Assembly: GCF_024323335.1 (NCBI RefSeq)
Contig: NC_066582.1
Coordinates: 90,268,944 to 90,332,943 of the forward strand
DNA: 64,000 nt
Reading direction: 5' to 3'
Source of the DNA: Lathyrus oleraceus
Taxonomy: Eukaryota; Streptophyta; Magnoliopsida; Fabales; Fabaceae
In this document: positions 24,542-35,389 of the stretch, one piece after another
Position numbering within the stretch: the stretch's first letter is position 1
How the letters are laid out: each line of letters begins with the position of its first letter
Translations under genes and position numbers: made by a program
The notes under the pieces: model-generated
Database searches by the model: none
Seen by the model: the letters and a program-made list of their open reading frames with translations, nothing else
Told to the model about the DNA's origin: nothing

Positions 24542-25413
24542 GTTGACTTGTGGATAACTGTAGGAATATCCACAGCGACCCAATTGTTGCAGATTCTCCC
24601 TGGGATGATGAAATTGCCAGAATCCTCTGTATTTTCTTCCAAGACAGCAGCAGCTTCTTCATCCTGACTAGTGTGGATGAAACCTCCAGTCTTGAATAGC
24701 CCTTTGGTGTTGAAGACCCCAGAAGAAAAACTTATGCCAGCCCGAGACTTATTGTCTTCTAGCTCAATCATTTTTCCTAAACCAGCAGTTGCGCCACACT
24801 CAATGGCCAACTTTACATCTTTGTAGGAAGCAAATGAAGGAGTTCTCTTCTCAATAGGCTCAGCTATAGATAAAGCTTGGGAAGGAGTTCCAACTTCATC
24901 CTTAGCATCTATATACAAGAAGGAAGACAAATGGCTAACCAGGAGAGCCTTTTCTCCCCCTACCACCACCAGCTTCTTATTCTTCACAAATTTCAGTTTC
25001 TGGTGTAGGGTGGATGTCACGGCGCCTGCCTCGTGAATCCATGGTCTGCCTAAGAGACAACTATACGATGGGTGGATGTCCATAACCTGGAAGGTAATCC
25101 GGAAATCACTTGGTCCAATTTTGACTGGGAGGTCAACTTCCCCAATCACAGATTTACGCGACCCATCAAAAGCTTTCACAACAATTCCACTCTTCCTCAT
25201 GGGAGGCCCTTGATATGACAGTTTCGAGAGAGTGGTTTTTGGTAATACGTTTAGTGATGACCCAGTGTTTACCAGCACATTGGACATGGCGTCGTATTTG
25301 CAATTCATAGATATGTGTAGAGCCAAGTTGTGGTCTCTTCCCTCCTCAGGGAGATCAGAGTCACAGAAACTCAAGTTGTTACAAGCGGTAATGTTTGCAA
25401 CAATACTATCGAA
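24542..25413 (-). pseudogene. pro: Element A protease
   Basis: Aspartic protease, in the same frame as gag and separated from it by one in-frame TAA (25416-25414) where B has Gln. The active-site region reads LVNTGSSLNVLP; B has DTGSS, so the catalytic Asp is Asn here. The flap and ILG-like region is recognisable as DIHPSYSCLLGRPWIHEAGA. It ends IHKS at the intron donor. The enzyme would cut the gag-pol polyprotein; with Asn it should be inactive. Confidence 0.85.
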
Positions 25414-27837
25414 TTATTCTATTGTGACATCATGATCTACATATGCCACATCCAATACCATTTGCAGTGCCTCTCTATGTGGTTCTGAATTCAGAAGTAA
25501 TGATAACACAGATATCTTGGATGGTGTTTGTAGAAGCTGGTCTACAACATTGTACTCACTTCTCTTGATGAGCCTCAGCATCTCATCGCAGTCTTCTTTC
25601 ACATTGCCACTTGGGCCAACAGAAGTAGGAGTTATCAATGTAGAGGAGGGCCTAACAACAGGTGCCGGATTCGGAATGCTCACAGCATTCCCAATCGGGC
25701 GTTCAACAAAATCAGCATTAGCCTGGGGCTTGGGAGGTGCTGAAAACACACGACCGCTGCGGGTCAAACCACTAACATCCGCGATGTTAACAACAGAGGA
25801 AGATGGCAAGGACACCTCTTTCCCATCTTCAACAGCAACAGTGTTGTAACAAAAAGGAATGGCTTTCTCGGAAGAATACGGTACAGGACCGGCAGGCTTA
25901 ATGATAAGAACAAGAGAAGCCTTCTTCTTGCTACCATCATACTTGATGATAACAGGCTCGGGCATCCAGAATACTGGGGAAATTACGTTGACCTCAGGCT
26001 CATCTTCGTCAACATTCCTATTCTGAAGAATCTTAATGACTCCTTCATCCAACATTTCCTGAATATCCTTGCGCACCTGGCGACAACCCAATCGGTTAAC
26101 AGAGCATACTCGGCATCTATCATGGTCGTGCTCATAATGACTGTAATCACATAGAAGACGATGCATTTCGACAAGAGACTGTCGAATATGACTGACATAT
26201 TTGACTTTGTACTTGCCAGGGCAGCCCTGGACCATGTTGACAAATTTCCCATGCTCGGGCAATGGGTTCTTCTTCATATTAGGACCTACGTCCTCGAAAC
26301 ATAGAATGCCACACCTCACAAGGTCTTGAACCTTGGTCTTCAAAGGGTAATAATTCTCCACGTCATGGCCGGGAGCACCAGAATGATAAACACAATATAA
26401 TTCAGGCTTATACCACCACTGGGGGTTAGCAGGTATAGCCGGTGGGTCTCTCGGAGTTATCAGCTTCCTCTCTATCAAAGAGGGATATAATTCTGCATAC
26501 GTCATTGGAATAGGATCAAAGGTGACCCTTTTCCTCTCGTAAGTCGTGCCGGTTTGATTACTGTTTCGAGGCTGGTAAGCCTGCTGCTGCGGTCGGTGTT
26601 GTTGTTGCTGATATTGCGGATGTGATTGCTGATTGTTACTATGTTGTTGATACTGTTGATTGTCTCTGAAAACAGGTGCTATATGACCCACCTGGTGCTG
26701 GTTACCGGCGGGACGCCCGGTCTTCCTCCTTATAGAGGGTCTTCTTGGTTTTACATGGGAAGTCACAGCATGTGCCTCTCCATCTTTCTTCTTTGCAAAT
26801 GCCCCATAACGTTTGGCAGAAGAGCCTTCTTCTCTGGTCAGACGTCCTTCTCTGACCCCTTCTTCTAGACGCATCCCCATATTCACCATCTCGGTGAAGT
26901 CAGAAGGAGAGCTAGCAACCATCCGCTCATAATAAAAAGAACTTAAGGTCTTCAAAAAGATCTTAGTCATCTCTTTCTCTTCTAGCGGAGGCACGATCTG
27001 TGCTGCCAACTCTCGCCACCTCTGGGCGTATTATTTGAATGTTTCCTTTTCCTTCTGGGACATGGCCCTCAATTGATCCCTATCGGGAGCCATATCCATA
27101 TTATACTTGTACTGCTTGACGAAGGCCTCGCCAAGGTCGTTGAAGGATCGGATGTTCGCAATGTCTAAACCCATATACCAACGCAGAGCGGCACCGGACA
27201 AACTGTCCAGAAAGTAGTGGATGAGCAACTGATCATTGTCGATTTGAGTTGACATTTTCCTGGCATACATGACCAGGTGGCTGAGAGGACAAGTATTTCC
27301 CTTGTATTTTTCAAAGTCAGGGACCTTGAATTTTACAGGGATCTTCACATTAGGAACCAAGCACAGTTCGGCAGCAGACTTGCCAAAGAGATCCTTTCCT
27401 CTAAGAGTTTTCAATTCCTTGTGAAGCTCAAGATATTGATCATTCATAGCGTCCATCTTCTCATAGACATCTGGGCCTTCAGACGGCTCATAATGATAAA
27501 TGGTGTCGTCTACCCTGGGTATGGTATGCACGACAGGAGGAGGAACTGCGAGGACCGAGTTAGATGTCGGCATAGAAGCAAAAGTTGGAGCAGGACCCTC
27601 AGGAATAAAATTGGGAGGCATCCCCCACGGGAATCCGGCTGGCATGGCTGCTGGAGAAAAATGTGCACTGGCTGCAGGCACAGTTGAGGAGACAATCTCA
27701 GAGATGACTGTCCTCTAGAGAGGAGTTGAAGGCGTCGGAGAATATTGGCTCTGGGCAGCCAAGAATGATTCCATCAAGGCACTCAGTCTGGCCACTTCCT
27801 CTTTCAGCTCACGGTTCTCTTGTTCTAGTTGATCCAT
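25414..27837 (-). pseudogene. gag: Element A gag
   Basis: The first in-frame Met (27837) opens MDQLEQENRELKEEVARLSA, a helical start matching B and D. In-frame stops are TAG at 27717-27715 and TAA at 27033-27031; no frameshift is present. The capsid region has KFKVPDFEKYKGNTCPLSH, SLSGAALRWYMGL and EAFVKQYKYNMDMAPDR. A Gln-rich stretch follows (QQYQQHSNNQQSHPQYQQ). The zinc knuckle CVYHSGAPGHDVENYY has its last Cys replaced by Tyr. Further on is a second Cys cluster (RCRVCSVNRLGC). Gag forms the virus-like particle. Confidence 0.87.
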
Positions 27838-28148
27838 CAGTCTTGAAATGTTGGCTCTGGTGTGTAGTACCGGTGAGTCAGCTTGTCTTCAAAATAAATG
27901 AAGAACACAGAGTTAGACCACAAGACAAGAAGCCGAAAACAAAACCTGCTTATGCACATGATGCATGCAATGCTTGTGCACATGATTTGTTTTTATTTCA
28001 AAGGAACTCTAGGGTTCTATTCGCAAATTTTGGAAATACTAAACATTTATTACGTATGGAAATATCTCATCAAATAATATCAGGGAAAAGAAGTACAGCA
28101 TTGTCAACCATACACAAGAGAAACGGAAAATAATCATCCTATGGATCC
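27838..28148 (-). other. Element A ORF1-gag spacer
   Basis: 310 bp, AT-rich, no supported gene. In sense it contains CATAAGCAG|GTTTTG (about 27945) and TTATTTTGAAG (about 27892), possible 3' splice sites comparable with TTGCATAACAG in D and C. The frame just upstream of the gag Met still resembles D. Confidence 0.4.
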
Positions 28149-29599
28149 CTAGAAACAATCATCTAAAGCTCGGGACACAGGAAGATAGGATGCACGAAGC
28201 CTCTTCACCTCTCTCTCGTAGGCTGCCTCCATAACTGCCTTCTCCTTGGCGAGTCGGTCGTACTTCCTCTTCCAAAACCTGGAAGACTGAGGAAGTAGAG
28301 AAGTCCATGCATCATCAGGATCATCAATAACCTGATGTTCGAGGAACTCGATCAAAGCGTCCTTCTCTCTAATCTGCTGAAGCAACTCTTCACGTTCACG
28401 GATCCAAGCACGTGAACGGTCTTTGTCTCTCAACTCCTCTACTCCTTGATTAGGGAGGGTTGAAGGCCCAGCCATAACCAAAGGTGTAGGTCTCGGATAC
28501 TCGTAAGGCATGAGATACTCAGACGCTCTCTTCCTAACCCAAGCAGTGTAAGGCTCCAAAGCGACACAGTTCTTAAGACCCAACTCCTTCCTTCCTTTCC
28601 TATGAATCTTGCGCCAAGCGCGACCATTCTGACCTTCAAGCCTTGGGGATCTTTACCCTCCTGAAAGAACACACCCTCTAACAGAATGTTATTAGGTTTA
28701 TCCTTTAGGGGGAACCCAAGCTGACGACGTGCTAAAACAGGGTTGTAGTTAATCCCACCACATGTACCGAGAAGAGGCACATTGGAGAATTCACCATAAG
28801 AGTCGATAATCTGCACACCATCATACACACGGTTGTACCAAGAGATATCATCATTAGTGAGAGACATAAATCTCGTGGACCACCGTAGACATCCTTTGTT
28901 CTCCTTGAAGGCGACCGTCTGCGGTAAGTGAGAAATAAACCACTTATACAACAGAGGCAAACAGCATACAATGGCACCACCACCCTTTGCATTCCTCATA
29001 TGCAAAGAGAAATAAGCATCACCCAACAGAGTCGAAACGGGATTAAGGGTAGAAAAGATCCTAATAGCGTTCACATCCACAAACTTGTCGATGTTGGGGA
29101 ACAATACCAATCCATAGATGAGAAGTACAAATATGGCTTCAAAGGAATCCTCACTCATGGCCTTCCCATATACAGTAGCTTGAGCAATGAGGAACTCAGA
29201 AGGGAGACCTTGAATTCCACCTTTGGTAGTCATATGAGCACCAACCAGAGATTCATCTATGTGCAACATGTCAGCTATCTCTTGAGAAGTAGGAATACTC
29301 TCCAAGCCTTTGAACGGCAACTGGTCTAGGATAGATATACCCACAAGATAGGCATACTCCTCAAGGGTAGGTAAAAGTTGGAAATCCGGAAACGTGAAGC
29401 AACGGTACAAGGGATCATAAAACTGCACGAATACACTCATCAACCCTTCATCCACCTGAGTAGTCAGAAGAGGAAGAAGCTTCCCAAAACGAGCCTTGAA
29501 ACCCAAAGGATCTAATACATAGGATGTCAGATCCCTTAACTCTTTCAAATCTGGTTGCCTGAAGCTGTACTTCTTTGTATTCCTTCTTTGTCTTTCCAT
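28149..29599 (-). pseudogene. Element A ORF1
   Basis: Starts MERQRRNTKKYSFRQPDLKE and runs 320 codons to a one-base loss near 28636. The second frame (WRKIHRKGRKELG, then a helical tail with EREELLQQIREKDALIEF) ends at 28149. It aligns with ORF1 of D over the FTFPDFQLLPTLEEYAYLVG, TKGG and GGINYNP regions. The layout (a Trp/Phe-rich globular half, then a coiled coil) is the same in both. This extra ORF between leader and gag defines Ogre; its function is unknown. A profile search would decide whether the N-terminal half is a plant-mobile-domain relative. B, C and E lack it. Confidence 0.8.
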
Positions 29600-30498
29600 G
29601 TCTGAAAATTTTGCAAATAAACCCCTTAAGTTCCTTGAAAATTTTCTTATTTATTGATGATATGGATGCAAATGGGTGCATGAATGCATGAATGCAACAA
29701 TCACACTCAAGGATCAAGCAAAGCACACCAAACAAAGGTCATGGGATGGGTCATGTTATCCTTAATATCAGTCATCCATTTTGGTGGATTACGGTTCACA
29801 CCTTATCAACACCCAAGTTCCATTGATATTAAGGATACATGAGCGGATCAACCATGAATCAGGGGTTTGTTGTAAGTCACGAGCATGGAGTTAGGTTAAG
29901 AACCACCCAAAAGGGAGTGTACTAGGGTTTAAACCTGCCAAACATGTTCTACAAGAGGTTCCCATAGTCATCATCCCATCTTTCGGATATTATCGGAGAA
30001 ACGACTACTCGTATTCCAAAAATATTCTCAAGAGAGACTCTTATGAGTGTAGTATCGCATAACAATCGTATCAAATCTTACACTTGAACGACTTTTGCAC
30101 TACATCCTAAAAATAGGCCAAGATGGGCTTGGTAAACTAAGGTCCTTGGCTTCTAAGGTCTATATTGGAAAGAGTAATGTCTAACCACAACTTACTTGTG
30201 TGACATTATTGATCCCAACATAACCTCCCCCAAGTGAATGAACTTGCAAGTCAACTTGCTAAGGAATAACTCCACACAAGTCAACAAGACTACGCTATTC
30301 TCCTATCCTAAGTGCACCCGAGTCTTGGTATAGAACTCATCTCACAAAGATCACGAAGCATACAAGGAATTAATATCAAGCAATTCAATCATTACATACA
30401 ATACAGTAATCCCAAATTGCACAAAAATATGTCACAAAACAAATACAATACATCAAGCATGAAAAGATGGAAAAACCCACTAGGCAAATGGATTTGCT
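29600..30498 (-). other. Element A 5' leader (PBS to ORF1)
   Basis: 0.9 kb without a coding frame, yet clearly similar over most of its length to the leaders of B (35390-36300) and C (44822-45700). Shared landmarks in sense are GTGCACTTAGGATAGGAG, AGCCAAGGACCTTAGTTTAC, TACACTCATAAGAGTCTCTC and the hairpin at 29837-29757. In A the leader precedes ORF1; in B it precedes gag. Confidence 0.75.
29757..29837 (-). promoter_or_regulatory. Conserved leader hairpin, element A
   Basis: Perfect 14-bp inverted repeat TATCCTTAATATCA / TGATATTAAGGATA with a 53-bp loop, at the same place in the leaders of B and C. RNA packaging or dimerisation is a guess. Confidence 0.6.
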
Positions 30499-30516
30499 TC
30501 CCCAGCAGAGTCGCCA
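30499..30516 (-). other. Primer binding site of element A (tRNA-Arg type)
   Basis: Sense TGGCGACTCTGCTGGGGA, matching the 3' end of plant tRNA-Arg (ACG), with one wobble-compatible difference; six bases from the LTR end at 30523. Confidence 0.88.
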
Positions 30517-30522
30517 CTTTTT

Positions 30523-33506
30523 TGTAGCGGGGTATTCGTTACCATTAGAGATATTGACTAAATCCAAGGTAAATCATACAAGTCGAGTCGCCACCGCACT
30601 TCTATTTATCCAAAGGAATGGTTAGAAAGCGAACAAAAACCTAATAGTTTTAACAAAAACTAGTAAAAGAGAACAAAGATCTGGGTAAGGGGGTTGGTTA
30701 TGTAATGGGAAGGTGTTAGGCACCCAAAACATCCTAGGTACTCCTAGGGAGCCCTTTTAAAACTTGTTGCAAAGGTTATTGTTTTTTGTGAAAATTTGTT
30801 TGTGTAAACATGATTGAAGAGATGAGAAGAGAATATACAAGTTATTTACATTTTGTGTTTGGATGGATAAACCCATTGCCTACGTACCATCTTATAAAAA
30901 GATTAGGATCAAAACCTCGTAGTTCGGGGTAAAAATCTCAAAAAAAACAAGTTGGTGAATTGATTGGTCCAAAAGCCTTAAGGTCTTCTGTTATCAAAGG
31001 GAGAAAACTCAACCAAACCACAAATCCACCATGTGAGGATAGCTTCAACATGCTAGTGAGGGGTTAACCCTATAATAAGCATGGAAGACTCATTGTCCAT
31101 CACTAAGGATATAGGTGAGTATTACATCTACCACAAAGATAACACAAACCTAATAGCTAAAGGTTATGGAAAATTTGATTAAGAAGTGGCCATTGGAACC
31201 ACAAAAAAGAAATTTGAATGGGTTATATTTACCAATTAGAAGTATGTACAAAAATAGTCAAAGTTGATTTAAGGATTCAATTCAAAATAAGTATTGTGAA
31301 AAGAAAGTTTGAAAATCAAAAGCATAAGGCTTAGGTTTCTAATGTTTGAAAGCAAAGGTTAAATGTTTGCACAAAAGGTTTTGGCTTGGGTTAGAGTGGA
31401 GAGATGAAGAAGAAAGGCTAAGTCCTAAGTAAAACAAAAGAGAAGGGATGAAGAATCAAAACCACAATGGAGTTCCTCTCTTGAGATCATATTGATGATC
31501 CAAGTAGCTCCCATCCTTTGGAATAAGCAACCACAAAGCATAAGCAATCAAACAAGTCTCTTAAAGGATCCTCAATGTATTTTGTATCTTCCACTTAGAT
31601 GAACATGGCAATGGTCCTCCAATGAAGCTCAAATGGAAACTCCTAGTACAATAGCACACACATCAAAAGTTCCATGAAGTAAAACAAGAACGGACAAGAG
31701 TGAGTTTAGAGATTTGGTTCTTCTAACCCATCTTCATCATTAAGATCCTTTTACTCCAATTTGCATAAGGAAAGTCCTAGAATCTAAGTCCAATTTTCCA
31801 TTTCTTTGCATAGGGAAAGTCCTAGAAACAAATCCATTTCTTTGCATTTGGTCCACAACAATCAAAACAAAACACAAGCATAATAATATATACACAATTA
31901 TGTGCTCAAGTGAGCAAAAGGCAAATGGCATTAACATAAACATGTGCTCAAGTGAGAAAAGAGAAAAGCAAATGGATAATATGTGCAAGAATAGTAAATT
32001 GCATAAAAGTAAAGAGCAAAAAGTAAATGTTAATTGTCAATAGTTAGTGTGCCATAAGGCAAATTTAGCGCTATGTTAAGCAATCGTAATTGGACTTATG
32101 TAGAAGTCACAACTATTTGAGGTCGGTCAATAATAATGTAGGCAGTAAACACAAGTTAGGAGTCTTGATTAGTGAACCAAGTCCCAAAAACTTGCCATGC
32201 CAAAAAGAAAATGAGAATTGATCTTGTATTGGTTTAAGCCTTTTGCATGATTTAGAATACAACCTATCCTTAATGCAAAGCCATTCACTTGATTAATTGA
32301 TCAAGATGAATTAGATTTGAATCAAAGAAGATTAAATCTCCCTAATCAATGCTAACTTATCAACCTTCAACTCATTGATAAAGAAGAAAAGAAATAGAAG
32401 AAGAAGGAGGAGAAGATGGATAAGAGAAATGGAAATGGCAAAATTAAAGTGCATTAAATGAAATACAATGTACCAATCCTCATATGTTGACCAATAACAT
32501 TGAAAGTCAAGGTCAAACAATCAAAAACAGAAGTGAGATGAAGATTGGAAGTCAAGAAATGAATAAACTATTTTTGGCATTTTTTAATATTTAAAATAAA
32601 CTTGAATTAAAAATAAATGGAAAGGTCAAACTTCAAAATTACTTCAAATCAACCTTGAAAGGTCCAAGTAATTTATCCTAAGTTCAACAAGGTCAAACAA
32701 AGTTTGACAAAAAATTTCAGCATTTTTAAAAGTCAGAAACTATTTTTAATCAATTAAAAATGAATAAAAAATAACCTAATTGAACTAAAATCTCAAATAA
32801 ATCTCAAATCAATTCAAAAATTGATGAGAATATTTTTCATAGATCCATCATCGTTCAAATAGGTTAGGAAAATATTTTTGTATTTTTTGAATATCAAAAA
32901 CTATTTAAAATGAATTAAAAATAACCAGAAAAGAGAAAATTCACAAAAAATATCAAATGACAAAATAAAAATAATTAAATATCAGAAATAGAAACTAGAA
33001 ATTATTTGGGAAACAATGCAATTGGTCCCATAATTTTTGGATAAAAAAAGAAAGAGATATTGATTTTTGAAATAAAATGGATTTTAAGAAAATAAAATGG
33101 AATTAAAACAGAAAATAGAAATTGGAAAAAGCGAGAGCCCTTGGATCTGAGCTCATTAATTGAGCTGGCAGATCCAAGGATCCAGAGGCGTGCGCTCATG
33201 GAACATCAAAGTCAATGCAATCACATGGGAAAGAAATAAAAGTCATAACAAGTAATGGTCAGGACTCGATCTGGGAATCACATCACACGACCAGGATTCA
33301 AACTAGAAACAGGCGGCCACCGGAGCCACCTTCTTCTCCGGTGAGCCTGCAGATTCCGGCCAATTTTGCAGGTTTTCAAACCTTCATGGAAATGCACGAT
33401 GCTTATACCAAAATGAAGCTGTGGTGATGTACATCACCCCTGTAACCTTGAATCACACTCAAGATTCCTATAAATTGAGAAATCTGAGGTGGAAGATTCA
33501 GGTATA
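30523..33506 (-). mobile_element. Element A 5' LTR, 3' portion (before insertion of B)
   Basis: Starts (plus strand) TGTAGCGGGGTATTCGTTAC and is collinear with 13101-16100 of the 3' LTR. It stops at GTATA (33502-33506), the target of element B, and continues at 57148. PBS-like motif at 30585-30596, conserved block at 30694-30725. Confidence 0.94.
33502..33506. repeat. Target-site duplication GTATA, left copy (element B)
   Basis: GTATA before the TGTAACACCCC start of B; repeated at 57148-57152. The undisturbed LTR copy at 16094-16098 has a single GTATA at this point. Confidence 0.95.
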
Positions 33507-33934
33507 TGTAACACCCCAAAGTTTGCCCTCCTTATTCGCGCATTCATTTTTAGGTCATTTAACATTAGATACATTGCATTTCATCATGTCAATCGGGATT
33601 AGCTCCAAGAAGCTTGAACATCATCCAGGACACTTTGTGGGTTCTATTTAGATGATCAGTCAACACAAGGGAAAGACTTGAGTTACTTCCAACAAGGGAC
33701 TATTTGTCCGTCAAAACGTTAATCTTGAAGGAGCAAAGGTTTGTTCATGAGCTGTCATGCTCGCTAGGCGAAGCCCACGTATCCTGCAAAAACAAAAAAA
33801 CGAAAAACGAAACAAAAAAAACGGAAAAACGAAACAAAAAAAACAAAGAAAAAAAAAATTTAAATAAATAAATAAAATAAAAAATCTCAGACTTGGACCT
33901 CTCTCAAAAGCCCACTAAGCTACCAATATTAGGC

Positions 33935-33942
33935 TATAAATA
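33935..33942 (+). promoter_or_regulatory. TATA box, B 5' LTR
   Basis: TATAAATA in GGCTATAAATACTAGAG, 430 bp into the LTR; the same at 55713-55720 in the 3' LTR. Confidence 0.65.
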
Positions 33943-34361
33943 CTAGAGTTTTCATTGAAACAAAACCCTGGACAAAACCTGGAGAGAAACCTAGACAGAG
34001 AGAGTGAGAATTAATCTGCTGCAACCTCTAGGCAACTCTGAAAGGTTCATTCTGACTCACACACTTTCAGCTCAAGCAAACCCTAACATTGGTTTGCAAA
34101 TCCAGCCGTGCCATTTGATTTCAACCGATCTCTCCAATCAGGTTTGCCCTTATTCCCATTACCTTTGTGCTTTGAAGTTGAATACTCTGAATGTTTGAGG
34201 TATGATGGATGAATTTCATTAGGTTTTTGCCCACGGGTTCATAATTATGTATGAATGTATAAATAATGCCTTGAATGCTTAATCGTTTAATTTCTGAAGT
34301 GTATGCCACAGGGTTTGAGGTTTCTGAAACCATACTGTTATCCATGAAAAATCAAAAACCC

Positions 34362-34455
34362 GCAGGCGCTCGCTAGCACCTTCGCTAGGCGAGCATGCAG
34401 CGACGCTTCGCCAAGCCTTCACTAGGCGAGACAGTAGCGATCGCGACAGTAGCAT
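34362..34455 (+). repeat. Cluster of CTAGGCGA motifs in B LTR
   Basis: Short variants of GCTAGGCGAG (both strands) repeat within 90 bp, with further matches near 33750. The cluster is kept in the 3' LTR at 56140-56235. Confidence 0.6.
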
Positions 34456-34884
34456 TTGATTTTTTCTGTTTTGCTCTAATCTGACTTATGTTTGTCATAG
34501 CATGTTTTCTCTTAAGCCTTATCGTGTTTCACTAACCCTTTTGTTGAGTTTTTGTGAAGGCTCACATGACTTTTGTAGGGATAGCTCGCTGGATATTCCA
34601 CTTTGCTTATGGGATACCATTTGGGAGATTTATTCTGATTGCCTTGTTGGCACGTTTACTTTATACATGTTTGTTTTGTATGTGTTTGTATCCCCACAGG
34701 TAGCGCGATTCCTTCGTCAAGGACTGCCTTTTTGCATGAGCATCCCTAACCCTACCAACTCATTGATTTTTCTTCTCCTAAGAACACGTTAACTCCTTCT
34801 ACTACAGGCGAGTAAGTCTCCAAAGGTCGAGCATCCGGTAGATTGCGTAGTAACGTCGTTCGTCCAAAACCAAATCTATAACCC

Positions 34885-35038
34885 CGTAGTTAGCCGAACT
34901 ACGGCTTGCTCTGATTCTCATTCCAGATGAGATACGTAGGCATAAGACGCGATGTCTTAGCGAGCACAATTACCCTTAACCCCTAGGTAGCTGAGCTACG
35001 AGGCTCTGATTCTCATATTCAGATGAGATACGTATGCA
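34885..35038 (+). promoter_or_regulatory. LTR hairpin modules, element B
   Basis: CGTAGTTAGCCGAACTACG (34885-34903) is a 7-bp stem with a 5-base loop. It is followed by TCTCATTCCAGATGAGA and TACGTAGGCA; a second copy ends TACGTATGCA at 35038. The same order is found in C, D and, more loosely, A and E. Confidence 0.65.
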
Positions 35039-35168
35039 GTGGATGCCACATCCGTGCGAGTCATTTTCTTTTGACCCCTTTTTTTTAGTAAATAACACAT
35101 TAGATAAACCCACATCCATTAGACAAGAACTACAAAAGTGGATCCCGGAGAGTACTACAGATGCGTAG

Positions 35169-35197
35169 GGGTGCTAATACCTTCCCTTCGCATAATC
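35169..35197 (+). promoter_or_regulatory. Conserved LTR block, B 5' LTR
   Basis: GGTGCTAATACCTTCCC then CGCATAATCGAC; repeated at 56947-56975 in the 3' LTR. Confidence 0.6.
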
Positions 35198-35301
35198 GAC
35201 TCCCGAACCCAATTTTTTGGTTGCGAGACCCTCTCTTGTCCTTTCCTTTTTCCAGGTTTACTTCGAGCGTTTCCTTTCCCTCCTTTGGGATAAATAACGC
35301 A

Positions 35302-35314
35302 CGATGGCGACTCT
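35302..35314 (+). promoter_or_regulatory. PBS-like motif inside B 5' LTR
   Basis: CGATGGCGACTCT, 70 bp upstream of the true PBS start; the 3' LTR copy at 57080-57092 reads CGGTGGCGACTCT. Confidence 0.55.
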
Positions 35315-35371
35315 CCTGTCTTTCTTCGCCGGTTACTTTTTTTCGCATTCCATTTTTCAGGTTGCGACAAC

Positions 35372-35389
35372 TGGCGACTCTGCTGGGGA
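35372..35389 (+). other. Primer binding site of element B (tRNA-Arg type)
   Basis: TGGCGACTCTGCTGGGGA, identical to the PBS of A and C, two bases after the LTR. Confidence 0.9.

Larger units (their letters stand above)
33507..35369 (+). mobile_element. Element B 5' LTR
   Basis: 1863 bp, begins TGTAACACCCCAAAGTTTGC and ends GTTGCGACA. TATA box at 33935-33942, an A-rich stretch at 33785-33880, a cluster of CTAGGCGA motifs at 34362-34455, two hairpin modules (34885-34942, 34997-35038), the conserved block at 35169-35197 and a PBS-like motif at 35302-35314. Differences from the 3' LTR are more numerous than between the two LTRs of C, fitting an older insertion. Confidence 0.93.

Noticed and set aside
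30499..30516. A possible tRNA-Arg gene end
   Set aside because: Only the 3' 18 bases are matched and they sit beside LTR ends; these are primer binding sites.
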